Of a stretch of DNA of 40,118 nt, positions 15,545-24,774 are shown in pieces. The position numbers and the translations under genes were made by a program. How positions within the stretch are numbered: position 1 is the first letter of the stretch; each line of letters opens with the position of its first letter. The DNA comes from Ignavibacteriaceae bacterium (GTDB lineage Bacteria > Bacteroidota > Ignavibacteria > Ignavibacteriales > Ignavibacteriaceae), in the NCBI GenBank assembly GCA_031292435.1, contig JARLHD010000481.1, positions 1 to 40,118 on the forward strand. The letters are read 5' to 3'. The notes under the pieces were generated by a model that saw only the letters and a list, made by a program, of their open reading frames with translations, had not been told where the DNA came from and did no database searches.

Positions 15545-16480
15545 TTGTCATTCAAAAGTTCATTAAGAAGATTTTTCGGAATAAAGACTGAAGAAGAATT
15601 AAAAAAGAAGAAAACCCAAAAAGAAAAGACCAAAGAGTTTTTTGAATCGCTATTATTTGCAGGTATTGCGGCATTCTTTATAATTACTTTCGTAATTCAG
15701 AACACCAGAATACCGACCGGATCGATGGAGGATACTATACTTGTTGGGGATTTCGTATTAGTTAATAAATTTATTTACGGTTCCTCCTCACCAAAATATA
15801 TTCCATTTACAGAAACAGAGATACCATTTTTCAGGCTTCCGGCATTCAGGGAACCAAAGCCACGGGATATTGTTGTATTTGAATGGCCAGGTGACAGAGA
15901 TTTAGTTAAAGCAAAAGAATTGGGTATAAACTATGTAAAAAGATGCATATGTACACCCGGTGACACGATACAAATAATTGATAAGGTGGTATATGTAAAC
16001 AGGAAAGAATTCTGGATACCACCGCATGTTAAATATGAAAGTTATTACCCCAAGCCAAAGGATTACATTGAGCCAAGAATATTTCCGAAAGGAATGCCAT
16101 GGAATGAAGATAATTATGGACCCCTTATTGTTCCAAAGAAGGGATATACAGTAAGTCTATCACTTAACAACATAGAGCAATGGAAGACAACCATTGACAG
16201 AGAATACGGCAAGGAAGTAGTTGAAATAAAGGATAACAGCATTACCATTGAAGGTGTTCCAGTCACTTCATATACTTTCAAAAAAGATTATTTTTTTATG
16301 ATGGGTGATAACAGAGATAACAGTTTAGACTGCAGATACTGGGGATTTGTGCCGCGTGACTTAATAGTAGGTGAGGCATTTATAACTTTATTTTCCTGGG
16401 ACCGGGACATTCCATTTACCGATTTATTCAGGTTAATAGGTTCCATTAGATTAGACAGAGTTTTGAAACTTCTTAACTAA
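15545..16480 (+). CDS. lepB: Signal peptidase I
   Basis: 311 residues from a TTG start at 15545; GGAG overlaps the gatB end just upstream, and no ATG gives a sensible N-terminus. One membrane helix (about 36-52) precedes the catalytic serine S60 in PTGSMEDTILVGDFV. The general base lysine K132 is in YVKRCICTPGD, and box E is MMGDNRDNSLDCRYWG. The enzyme cuts signal peptides off exported proteins at the outer face of the inner membrane. An insertion of about 95 residues between the Lys box and the MGDNRDNS box (proline-rich, YYPKPKDYIEPR) is typical of FCB homologues. Four-base gap after gatB suggests co-transcription. Confidence 0.96.
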   Translation: MSFKSSLRRFFGIKTEEELKKKKTQKEKTKEFFESLLFAGIAAFFIITFVIQNTRIPTGSMEDTILVGDFVLVNKFIYGSSSPKYIPFTETEIPFFRLPAFREPKPRDIVVFEWPGDRDLVKAKELGINYVKRCICTPGDTIQIIDKVVYVNRKEFWIPPHVKYESYYPKPKDYIEPRIFPKGMPWNEDNYGPLIVPKKGYTVSLSLNNIEQWKTTIDREYGKEVVEIKDNSITIEGVPVTSYTFKKDYFFMMGDNRDNSLDCRYWGFVPRDLIVGEAFITLFSWDRDIPFTDLFRLIGSIRLDRVLKLLN

Positions 16481-16500
16481 TTTTTTATACTAATGAAATA

Positions 16501-17778
16501 ATGAATATACTAGACATTAATTATGAAAAATACAGATTAGAAAACGGACTTGAAGTAATTCTGCATCAGAATAATATTCATCCATTGGTTTCGGTTAACA
16601 TCTGGTATAAAGCAGGCTCAAGTAATGAAAAGAGGGGGAAAACAGGCATAGCTCATCTATTTGAACATATGATGTTTCAAGGTTCAGAAAATGTTCCTAA
16701 AGAAATGCATTTCAGATACATTCAGGAGGCAGGAGGAAGCTTAAATGGTTCTACAAGTTTTGACCGCACAAATTATTATGAAAAGGTACCTTCGAATTTC
16801 CTTGAACTAATTCTATGGCTTGAATCGGACAGGATGAGCCAGTTACTTCCATCATTAACACAAGAAAAATTAAATAACCAGATTGATGTTGTAAGAAATG
16901 AACGCCTTGAGCGATACGACAATCAACCATATGGTTTAGCCTGGGAGATTTTAATAAAAAATCTTTATCCTGATGGACATCCATATTCCTGGCCAACAAT
17001 AGGCTATCTTGAGGATATGAACAGTTACACGCTTGAAGACGTAACCCAATTTTTCAAGAATTACTACTCTCCATCGAATGCCTGTATAACAATAGCCGGA
17101 AATTTTGATAAGGGAAATGCTAAAGAACTTGTTGAAAAGTATTTTTCGGATATTAAATCACAGGACAAAGCAATAAGTCTTATAACTCCATCATTTAAAC
17201 TAGAACGAGACAAAATTATAAAGAGGAATGAGAATGTACAGCTTGAAAGAATTTACATGGTTTGGCCAACAGAAAAAGCATTCGAACCCTTTGACTCATC
17301 ACTTGATATTGTAGGAGATATCCTATCAGGATCTAAGAATTCAAGGTTATATAAAACATTAGTTTATGACAAGGAAATAGCTCAGGATATAAGTGCATAC
17401 CAATATTCCGGAAAATATGCAGGGCATTTTATGATAATTGCCACTGCAAAACCAAAGGTTGAACTATCATTATTAAGAGAAGAGATATTCAGGGAATTAG
17501 ACAATATATCACAAAAAGGTGTTACTCAAAAAGAAATTACAAGATCTAAAAACGGGATTAAATCCAGCTTTATATATTCAATGCAGAACATAGAATCTTT
17601 AGCTGACCAGTTAAATTTTTACAATTTTTATTTAGGCGAGCCTAATTCTTTTAATTATGATCTATTACGTTACGAAAAGGCAACCGAGGATACTATAAAG
17701 GATTGTTTGAATAAGTATTTTAAGAATAGCCATATCGAACTGCATATTTCGCCACTAAACGGTGAAACGGAAAAGTAA
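16501..17778 (+). CDS. M16 zinc protease, catalytic subunit
   Basis: 425 residues, two M16 domains, no signal peptide. The active motif is HLFEH (H52, E55, H56), followed by NERLERYD with the third ligand at about E134. The C-terminal half has the fold but lacks the YGA-type substrate segment. The next gene encodes a partner with the reverse pattern and overlaps by one base (TAATG), so the two very likely form a heterodimeric M16B protease like mitochondrial processing peptidase or the two-gene bacterial homologues. It would digest peptides in the cytoplasm or, if exported by another route, the periplasm. 20 bp after lepB. Confidence 0.93.
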   Translation: MNILDINYEKYRLENGLEVILHQNNIHPLVSVNIWYKAGSSNEKRGKTGIAHLFEHMMFQGSENVPKEMHFRYIQEAGGSLNGSTSFDRTNYYEKVPSNFLELILWLESDRMSQLLPSLTQEKLNNQIDVVRNERLERYDNQPYGLAWEILIKNLYPDGHPYSWPTIGYLEDMNSYTLEDVTQFFKNYYSPSNACITIAGNFDKGNAKELVEKYFSDIKSQDKAISLITPSFKLERDKIIKRNENVQLERIYMVWPTEKAFEPFDSSLDIVGDILSGSKNSRLYKTLVYDKEIAQDISAYQYSGKYAGHFMIIATAKPKVELSLLREEIFRELDNISQKGVTQKEITRSKNGIKSSFIYSMQNIESLADQLNFYNFYLGEPNSFNYDLLRYEKATEDTIKDCLNKYFKNSHIELHISPLNGETEK

Positions 17779-19151
17779 TGAAATTAGACCGATCAAAGAA
17801 ACCATCACCTTCCATTGAATTGAGTTTTGTACTTCCTGAAGTTGAAGAATTTAAACTGAACAATGCACTTGACGTTATTTTTGTACATAGAAATAACCTA
17901 CCGATTATAAGACTAAACTTAGTAGTTAACTGTGGCAGCAAAACGGACCCCATGAACAAAAAAGGTCTAGCAAATCTATTCACAATGATGATAGATGAAG
18001 GGGCAGATGAATATAATGGTCTGGAACTTATGGATGAGTTTGACATGTTAGGGACTAATTTCGATTTGACATGCAATAATGACGGAGTCTATATCAGCCT
18101 GCGGACCCTGAAAGAAAATGCAGACAGGTCAATTGAACTTTTTTCAAAGGTAATTACCAAACCACTTTTTGACGAACAATCTTTTGCCAGAGAGAAAAGA
18201 AAGGTTTTAACACGATTGATTCAGTTAAAAGATGATCCTGAGGAGATAGCAAGTTCTGTATTTGAATATATAGTCTTAGGAAAGGAGGACGCATATTCAT
18301 TTCCGATTACAGGATTTGAAGATGATATTAACAATATTTCAATAGAGGATATTAAAGGTGTTTATAAGTCTACATTTGTTCCGAACAACTCTGCGCTAAT
18401 TGTAGTGGGGGATATTTCAAAAGAAGAACTTTCAGATAAGCTGAATAATTATTTGCGAAATTGGGATCCAAAAGTCCTTGATATTGAAAAATATAAATCA
18501 AAAGTTAAAGAATCTCCCGGAATATATTTAATCCACAAAGAAGGTTCAGTGCAGAGCGAAATAAGAATAGGACATAATTCCAAAAAAAGAGACAAGCATG
18601 ATTTTTTTTCACGTACCTTATTAAATACCATTTTAGGCGGGCAATTCTCAAGCAGGATCAATCTTAACTTACGTGAAGAAAAAGGATATACCTATGGAGC
18701 GTTTTCAAGATTTAATTATTTCAAAGAATGTGCATTCTTTTATGCATCCACCTCAGTAGGAATCGAAAACACAGGGAATGCTATAAAAGAAATTATTAAA
18801 GAATTAAATCTAATAAGGGAAGGGGTAACAGAAAAAGAGCTTGAATTTGCACAGTTATCGACTATTGGAAAATACCCAGCAAATTTTGAGACTAACCGAC
18901 AAATTGCGCATAACCTAACTACCAAATATTTATATGATTTACCGGATGATTATTTTCATACATATCTTGACCGGATAAGGGATGTATCAATTGAACAGGT
19001 AAACAAGGCAGCCATAGATCATATCCATACAGAAAATTTAGTTATTCTTGCTTTGGGGAATAAAGAGAAACTAATTCCTCAACTTAGAGAAATTACAACA
19101 GATAATATAACTGAACTGGACTATTTAGGGAATGAAGTTTCAATTATTTAA
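17778..19151 (+). CDS. M16 protease-like partner subunit without zinc site
   Basis: 457 residues with the same two-domain fold. Where the partner has HLFEH this protein has NLFTM (N66, T69, M70), so all zinc and catalytic residues are gone. It keeps the substrate-binding Arg/Tyr region in the C-terminal half (LREEKGYTYGAFSRF), which the catalytic partner lacks. That complementary loss is known for the non-catalytic subunit of M16B heterodimers. Translation is coupled to the upstream gene (ATG overlaps its TAA by one base). The last 8 bp overlap the 3' end of the convergent gene on the minus strand. N-terminal basic region of about 20 residues precedes the first domain. Confidence 0.9.
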   Translation: MKLDRSKKPSPSIELSFVLPEVEEFKLNNALDVIFVHRNNLPIIRLNLVVNCGSKTDPMNKKGLANLFTMMIDEGADEYNGLELMDEFDMLGTNFDLTCNNDGVYISLRTLKENADRSIELFSKVITKPLFDEQSFAREKRKVLTRLIQLKDDPEEIASSVFEYIVLGKEDAYSFPITGFEDDINNISIEDIKGVYKSTFVPNNSALIVVGDISKEELSDKLNNYLRNWDPKVLDIEKYKSKVKESPGIYLIHKEGSVQSEIRIGHNSKKRDKHDFFSRTLLNTILGGQFSSRINLNLREEKGYTYGAFSRFNYFKECAFFYASTSVGIENTGNAIKEIIKELNLIREGVTEKELEFAQLSTIGKYPANFETNRQIAHNLTTKYLYDLPDDYFHTYLDRIRDVSIEQVNKAAIDHIHTENLVILALGNKEKLIPQLREITTDNITELDYLGNEVSII

Positions 19152-20169
19152 GATATTCTGACAATTCCGGGGATGGGTTAACAAATTTGTAACCAATTTT
19201 TTTATATTCCAACATCAACGGCTGCAACTGTATATAGTTCCCGGCTGATATATAAATCAATTCTGTTATATTCTCTTTAGCCTGATCTATAATCTGCCTG
19301 AAGGCGACATCAATAGGGCTGCCTTTTTCTTCAATCAAATTAAATCTATTTATATCGATAAACTTTATATTTCTTATTTCAAACTCTTTGCTGATGAACG
19401 GAAAACTAGATTCAGAAGAGAAACCAGAGTTTCCATTTATCAGATAGGCAACCGGATTTGAAAAATCACCTAATATAGAACGGATAGATAATTTAAGTCT
19501 TTCAGGAGAATAGCTGCTTGAAAGTTTATAGTCCAGATCTTTTATATCATTATTGAGAATAACGGCATAGTTCTTATCATTAACCTTTAATTTTTTTGAT
19601 AATTCCAGAGATTCTTTTGATGGAGCCAGGACAGCAATATATAATTCCGGAATCCTAATAATTTGATCCTGTGTATTCTGATCAAGGGAATTGAGACCAT
19701 ATACCAGAAAACCAAAAGTGAAAGAAGTGCGCCGGATATCGGGATCATAATCAAATTCAGTTTTAAGTTTATCAAAGCCTCCCGAAGAGAGGAACATATA
19801 AGTAGTACCATTAGATTTAGTTTCCCTTGAAGTGGAGTTGATTTCACCCGGTTGAAAGGAATTTGAAATTTCATTTAGCAATAGAGCAATCGGCAGATCT
19901 CTAGGTACTTTTACTTTAAATGAATATTTAAGAGAATCTCCAAATTTAATATCATTTTTATTTACATCAACCCAATCATTCCTAATCCCATAATTATGAA
20001 GAGCGGAAATAAATCTATCCCTGATTTCCCCTGAAAAAAGTTCAACTTTTTCCGGATGGTTTAAGGTATGTTTATAGATTTTAGAAAGTATGATATTCAA
20101 TAATAACAGGAATATTACAAGAGAGAAAAGGGCAACAATGAATTGATTACGGTTAAAGGAAAATTTCAT
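19144..20169 (-). CDS. Exported/anchored protein, possibly divergent polysaccharide deacetylase-like
   Basis: 341 residues. An N-terminal membrane helix (about 12-30, VALFSLVIFLLLLNIILS) anchors or exports the rest. The middle (about 175-330) alternates strands and helices: PELYIAVLAPSKESLELSKKL, NPVAYLINGNSGFSS, IKFIDINRFNL. That order and spacing recall the YibQ-type divergent polysaccharide deacetylase barrel, but the usual metal and catalytic residues (D near strand one, the NNHMGS motif) are not preserved, so I treat the resemblance as weak. It lies 12 bp downstream of the crotonase gene on the same strand, and its 3' end overlaps the convergent M16 partner gene by 8 bp. Function unknown. 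Confidence 0.7.
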   Translation of the reverse strand: MKFSFNRNQFIVALFSLVIFLLLLNIILSKIYKHTLNHPEKVELFSGEIRDRFISALHNYGIRNDWVDVNKNDIKFGDSLKYSFKVKVPRDLPIALLLNEISNSFQPGEINSTSRETKSNGTTYMFLSSGGFDKLKTEFDYDPDIRRTSFTFGFLVYGLNSLDQNTQDQIIRIPELYIAVLAPSKESLELSKKLKVNDKNYAVILNNDIKDLDYKLSSSYSPERLKLSIRSILGDFSNPVAYLINGNSGFSSESSFPFISKEFEIRNIKFIDINRFNLIEEKGSPIDVAFRQIIDQAKENITELIYISAGNYIQLQPLMLEYKKIGYKFVNPSPELSEYLK

Positions 20170-20181
20170 GAACCAAATTAA

Positions 20182-20964
20182 CTATTTATTAATAAAAGAA
20201 GGTTTCCTTTTTTCAAGAAAAGCTGAAGTACCTTCTTTAAAATCATCAGTCCCACAACATAGAGAAAACAAACTTGCTTCAAATTTTAATCCTTCGCTCT
20301 CTGAGACCTCATCACAAATATTGACAGCTTTAATAGTTTGTTTTACTGCATACTGACTTTTGGAAGCGATTTTATCTGCCAGTTCATTAGCTTTAATTAA
20401 AAGATCAGACAATGAGTAAACATAATTAACGAGACCAAGCCTGAGAGCTTCACCAGCATCAATAATATCACCAGTAAGAATCAATTCCATAGCCTTTCCA
20501 GAAGTAAGCAACCGTGTAAGCCTTTGAGTTCCACCGAAACCAGGAATCAGGCCCAAGTTGACTTCGGGTTGTCCAAATTTTGCATTTTCTGAAGCCAGTC
20601 TAATATGGCAAGATAGAGCCAACTCGCAACCTCCACCAAGTGCGAATCCATTTACAGCAGCGATGACCGGCTTATTCAGGTTTTCGATTAGATTAAGAAT
20701 AGCTTGTCCTTTTTCAGCATATACTTTGGCGCCAATAATATTAAGTTTACTAAGTTCGGAAATATCAGCCCCTGCAACAAAGGCTTTTTCACCACTGCCA
20801 GTAAGAATAATTACATATACGTTGTCATTTGATGCAAGTTCATTAAAGCAGTGTTCAAGTTCTGAAATAACAACCGAGTTAAGGGCATTAAGTTTATCGG
20901 GTCTATTAATGTAAACAACCGCTTTTTTGTTATTTAATTCCAGTTTAAGAGATTGATATTGCAT
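20182..20964 (-). CDS. Enoyl-CoA hydratase/crotonase family protein
   Basis: 260 residues, full crotonase length. The oxyanion-hole segment is EKAFVAGADISEL with the second part NGFALGGGCELALSC. The two catalytic glutamates are E114 and E134 (GQPEVNLGLIPGFGGTQRL), as in true enoyl-CoA hydratases. It would add water across trans-2-enoyl-CoA in fatty acid or butyrate-type metabolism; the exact substrate cannot be told. GAGGA precedes the ATG. It sits 8 bp downstream of the outer-membrane protein gene and 12 bp upstream of the anchored protein of unknown function, with no beta-oxidation partners nearby. Confidence 0.93.
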   Translation of the reverse strand: MQYQSLKLELNNKKAVVYINRPDKLNALNSVVISELEHCFNELASNDNVYVIILTGSGEKAFVAGADISELSKLNIIGAKVYAEKGQAILNLIENLNKPVIAAVNGFALGGGCELALSCHIRLASENAKFGQPEVNLGLIPGFGGTQRLTRLLTSGKAMELILTGDIIDAGEALRLGLVNYVYSLSDLLIKANELADKIASKSQYAVKQTIKAVNICDEVSESEGLKFEASLFSLCCGTDDFKEGTSAFLEKRKPSFINK

Positions 20965-20972
20965 TATTTCCT

Positions 20973-21569
20973 CTATAGATTTATATATAATGGAAGGCGT
21001 ACTTTAAGATCCAAGGCAACAAACTGGTTGGCGTTATTAAAATTATATGAGGCAAGAATTTCCATTATAAACATAGAAAAACCAGCTCCGAAACTGAATC
21101 CGACTTTAGAATTATTATCGGTAAAATTGCTTTTCAAGGAAGATGGTTTAAACTGGTTAAGTGTTTGATAATAAGTATAACAAACCGAGACTTCAGTCAT
21201 CGGAATAATAAGGACAATATTTTCCAATAATGGACTAAAATAATATCTTAATCCTAAATTAATAGGAAGTGTATTAGTCGAGAAATTTGAATAATCCGTC
21301 TTTTGATAAAAGCTTTGTGAACCCGGGTAAGTTTCATAGCCCACTTTTGCAAAGAGAAACAAAGGGAGATAATCGGTGTTGGTATAAGATAATTCAAGAT
21401 TAATTCCATAACCGAGATCAGAAGAGCTGGCAAACACCCCAACGGGAAGGCGGGGACCTACTCCAATAGCCAGGAATACACCTTCTGCTTTTTCTTCCTG
21501 AGGATTAAAAGCCATTAGGGAAGCGGGTAATAAAATCAATAATAGTATGATTAAAAAATGTTTTTTCAT
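20973..21569 (-). CDS. Outer-membrane beta-barrel-like protein
   Basis: 198 residues with a signal peptide (about 1-20, MKKHFLIILLLILLPASLMA). The mature part alternates amphipathic strands with aromatic ends (AIGVGPRLPVGVF, GINLELSYTNT, LFLFAKVGYETY, INLGLRYYFSPL, KVGFSFGAGFSMFI, QFVALDLKVRLPLYINL), the pattern of a small eight-stranded outer-membrane barrel. The C-terminus does not end in the classic phenylalanine. No known family is identified. Same strand as priA but 137 bp downstream of its stop, so it may have its own promoter. Confidence 0.75.
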   Translation of the reverse strand: MKKHFLIILLLILLPASLMAFNPQEEKAEGVFLAIGVGPRLPVGVFASSSDLGYGINLELSYTNTDYLPLFLFAKVGYETYPGSQSFYQKTDYSNFSTNTLPINLGLRYYFSPLLENIVLIIPMTEVSVCYTYYQTLNQFKPSSLKSNFTDNNSKVGFSFGAGFSMFIMEILASYNFNNANQFVALDLKVRLPLYINL

Positions 21570-21706
21570 TTCATTCTTAAAATACTAAATATAATATTCT
21601 TCTGAAAAGATATAGTAAGAAAAATATGCTCCACGACATCCAGATGCGTAAGAAGAAACAATGGAAAATACTAATGAAGGAATGTACCAGTCGAGCCAAG
21701 GATGTA

Positions 21707-24172
21707 TTATATAATGGACTGCGGATCAATATCATAGATAAGTTTGACATCCCTGAATCTGGATTTTCGATTAAACTCGATAAAAGAATTGAGTATAGCT
21801 TTCCGCAAAATAGCTCCACCCGGATCAGAATCCCTAGGGCTTTTTATCAAGATATTGAACCTAAACTGTCCTTTTAATTTTGCGATAAGTGCAGTTGTAG
21901 GAAGTGATATATTCAACCATTTCTTGTAGGGAAGGAGTTCCTGATAAAAATCGTTAATAGCACCTTTGGCTTTATTCTCATCAAGATCTTTAGTTTCTAC
22001 CAGACAGATTCTTGTAAATGGGGGATATCCTTTCAGGAGGCGCATCTCGATTTCTTTTTTATAGAATCCCATATAATCATTCTGCAGTACTTTCTGAAGA
22101 GTGAATGTTTTTTCATTCTGAGTCTGGATAATAACTTCACCTTCGATATTACTTCTTCCAGCGCGACCACTTACCTGAGTCAGAAGCTGAAAAGTTCTTT
22201 CATCTGCCCTGAAATCAGGCATCCACAGACTTGTCTCGGCAGAAATAACACCAACAAGGGTAACGCGTGAAAAATCAAGACCCTTTGAAACCATCTGCGT
22301 ACCGACGAGAATATCAATATTACCATTGCTAAATTCGAGAAGAGTTTTACTCAGAGAGGATTTTCTGCCGATGGAATCGGAGTCAACTCTTTTTATTACA
22401 GAACCGGGGAAATAGAATTCCAATTCATCCTCCACCCTTTCCGTACCTGTGCCATAATATTTAATATTAAGGGATCCGCAATGAGTACAAGCATTCGGCA
22501 CATCCCTGATGAATCCGCAATAATGGCATTGAATATAATTTTTACTTATATGATAGACCATAGGAACGGAACAGTTTGGGCATATTTCAATTTCGTTGCA
22601 ATCTTCACAAAATATCTGAGTAGAAAAACCTCTCCTATTCTGCAATATTATGACCCCTTCTTTCTTATTCAGGCGATCCTGTATTTTATCGAGCAGAATT
22701 TTAGAGAATACATTTTCCATTTTCTTGTTTTTACGCTCTATGGAAACATTGACTAACAGAATTTTAGGAAGTTTTGCGTTATCTATTCTATCAGGGAGTT
22801 CCAGTAATTTATATTTTCCAGTTTCTGCATTATTCATACTTTCAAAAGATGGAGTTGCCGATCCTAATACAACGGGACAATTATTGAACCTGGCTAAAAC
22901 GACAGCAGAATCCCGCGCATTATATTTAGGAGCCATATCAGTCTGTTTATAACTCTGGTCATGTTCTTCATCGACGATAATAATGCCAATATTTTTTAAG
23001 GGTGCAAACAATGCTGATCTTGCACCGATAACCACTTTTGATTTACCTTTCAATATTCTCCGCCATGAATCATATCTTTCCCCCATAGACATCCTGCTAT
23101 GCATAACTGACACATCATCACCGAAATTATTTAATAACCTAGAAGTAATCTGGGGAGTTAACGAAATTTCGGGAACAAGAATCAAAGCAGTTTTCTTCCG
23201 GCTCAATACTTCTTTAATAAGCTCGATATATACCTGAGTTTTTCCACTACCCGTTATTCCGTGAAGAAGAAAGGGTTTAAAGCTTTTTTGGGTTATCTCT
23301 TTTTTAATTTCAGCTATCGCCAGCAGCTGCCTATCTGTCAATGTAAATTCTATCAATTCTTCATTATAGAGCTCTGAATATTTCCTATCTACTTCTTTTT
23401 CATAAACAGATACCAGCCCCTTTGCCTGGAGAGAATCTATTGAGGCACGCGAAGCATCAGCCTTTTTGAGCAAAGCAGAGAGAGAGATTTCTTTCTTCTT
23501 ATCAGAGATAATCCCAAGAAGAATTTTAAGCTGTTTTGGTGACCGTTGTTCTAATTCAGGAAGGGAGATATAAATTTCGGAAAGTGGTTTTGCAAGTTTA
23601 ACAAAATTGGCAGTCTTGATTTTAATCTTTGCATCTTCTAACTCATCAAGCAAAGTTACAGCTTCAGCCATTTCGAGATTCTTCATGACAGAATAAATAT
23701 TTTTTTTGCCCACCATCTTCTGAAGATATGAGAAATTCATTTCATCACGATCTGACAGAATATTAAGGATTTTAGCTTTTAGTGAATTATTATTCTTTTC
23801 ATTTGCAGCAAGTTTTTTGCAGAGGGTTCTATCAATAAGAATTTTCCGTTTAGATTCAATTTCCAACCCATAGGGCACTCCAAGACGCAGGGCTTCGCCT
23901 AAAGAGCAGACATAATATTCAGCCAGCCACTCATAAAATTTAAGATCATCATGGGAATAAATAGGTTTTTCATCGAGTATATCAGAGAGGAGTTTAATCC
24001 TTTCCTGAACGATAGTCTTTTTTGAAATTTTGACAATGAAGCCGGTCAACACTCTTTTCCCAAAAGGAGCAACAACCCTAACTCCTACCTTTGCCAGATC
24101 TTCGATTTCCGAAGGGACAGAATAAGTAAATGTATTTCTGAAGGGAAGGGGAAAGACAACTTCAGCAAACAT
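21707..24172 (-). CDS. priA: Primosomal protein N' (replication restart helicase)
   Basis: 821 residues, the normal PriA length range. The N-terminal 3'-DNA-binding domain opens FAEVVFPLPFRNTFTYSVP. Walker A is GITGSGKT (305-312) and the DEEH box is IIIVDEEHDQSYKQTD. Eight zinc cysteines in four CxxC pairs lie in the insert (FCEDC, CPNC, CHYC, CTHC). Motif V/VI is MVSKGLDF...QVSGRAGRS. PriA recognises stalled forks and reloads DnaB. It abuts the lipoprotein gene directly (stop of that gene and this ATG are adjacent), without an SD, so translation is likely coupled. Confidence 0.97.
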   Translation of the reverse strand: MFAEVVFPLPFRNTFTYSVPSEIEDLAKVGVRVVAPFGKRVLTGFIVKISKKTIVQERIKLLSDILDEKPIYSHDDLKFYEWLAEYYVCSLGEALRLGVPYGLEIESKRKILIDRTLCKKLAANEKNNNSLKAKILNILSDRDEMNFSYLQKMVGKKNIYSVMKNLEMAEAVTLLDELEDAKIKIKTANFVKLAKPLSEIYISLPELEQRSPKQLKILLGIISDKKKEISLSALLKKADASRASIDSLQAKGLVSVYEKEVDRKYSELYNEELIEFTLTDRQLLAIAEIKKEITQKSFKPFLLHGITGSGKTQVYIELIKEVLSRKKTALILVPEISLTPQITSRLLNNFGDDVSVMHSRMSMGERYDSWRRILKGKSKVVIGARSALFAPLKNIGIIIVDEEHDQSYKQTDMAPKYNARDSAVVLARFNNCPVVLGSATPSFESMNNAETGKYKLLELPDRIDNAKLPKILLVNVSIERKNKKMENVFSKILLDKIQDRLNKKEGVIILQNRRGFSTQIFCEDCNEIEICPNCSVPMVYHISKNYIQCHYCGFIRDVPNACTHCGSLNIKYYGTGTERVEDELEFYFPGSVIKRVDSDSIGRKSSLSKTLLEFSNGNIDILVGTQMVSKGLDFSRVTLVGVISAETSLWMPDFRADERTFQLLTQVSGRAGRSNIEGEVIIQTQNEKTFTLQKVLQNDYMGFYKKEIEMRLLKGYPPFTRICLVETKDLDENKAKGAINDFYQELLPYKKWLNISLPTTALIAKLKGQFRFNILIKSPRDSDPGGAILRKAILNSFIEFNRKSRFRDVKLIYDIDPQSII

Positions 24173-24718
24173 CTATTTTAATGATCTAAAAAAAGGTGAG
24201 AGACTTGTATATTCATTCTTTTTAAATGGAAAGCCCAGCATTTCAAATTTTAATACCTTAAAGCTTTTATCCCATAGGATTCTTTTATGATCCTTTGAAT
24301 ATATTATCTGACCATTAGTAGTAAGCACACTATCATCAAGACTAAGAGTGAGATAATAAAATCCATCCTGATATTGAATCTTTTCAACATTAAAAATACT
24401 TCCGAAAGAAAAATCAGTCTTTCCCATTAAAGTATCTCCATTCAGGAATAATTGCCTATCAGTAATAATTTTCCCTTCATCCTTCATTTGGCTTAAGAAG
24501 TCAGGACTTTTATATATGTATTCAAAAAGGTTTTTCTTATCGGCATCCAGATTTGGACCGATAGAAGCATCTGAACGGATATCAGAAACGATGACTTGTG
24601 CGGTTCCAGTTGTATCCCCGGATAAATTGATAGTATAGGACATTTTATGAAAAATGAGACAGCCATTGAATACTGAGGCGAGTAGAAAGAAGATAATAAG
24701 GGAGAAGATTTTTTTCAT
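24173..24718 (-). CDS. Lipoprotein of unknown function
   Basis: 181 residues from the ATG at 24718 (a longer frame from 24763 adds 15 residues before a normal signal sequence, so the internal start is preferred). Signal peptide MKKIFSLIIFFLLASVFNGC ends in a lipobox whose cysteine would be lipidated. The mature part is beta-rich (YTINLSGDTTGTAQVIVSDI, FYYLTLSLDDSVL, KVLKFEMLGFPF) without recognised motif. As a lipoprotein it should be anchored in the inner or outer membrane. It abuts priA and follows lysA by 56 bp on the same strand. Confidence 0.8.
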   Translation of the reverse strand: MKKIFSLIIFFLLASVFNGCLIFHKMSYTINLSGDTTGTAQVIVSDIRSDASIGPNLDADKKNLFEYIYKSPDFLSQMKDEGKIITDRQLFLNGDTLMGKTDFSFGSIFNVEKIQYQDGFYYLTLSLDDSVLTTNGQIIYSKDHKRILWDKSFKVLKFEMLGFPFKKNEYTSLSPFFRSLK

Positions 24719-24774
24719 GATAATCCAGATTGATATTTTTCTTAAATTAAGAAATAGATACAAACAAGATATAA

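Noticed and set aside
21626..21877. 83-residue plus-strand frame opposite the 3' end of priA
   Set aside because: Mostly antisense to priA codons, no SD, no recognisable domain; the non-overlapping 80 bp is too short to judge.
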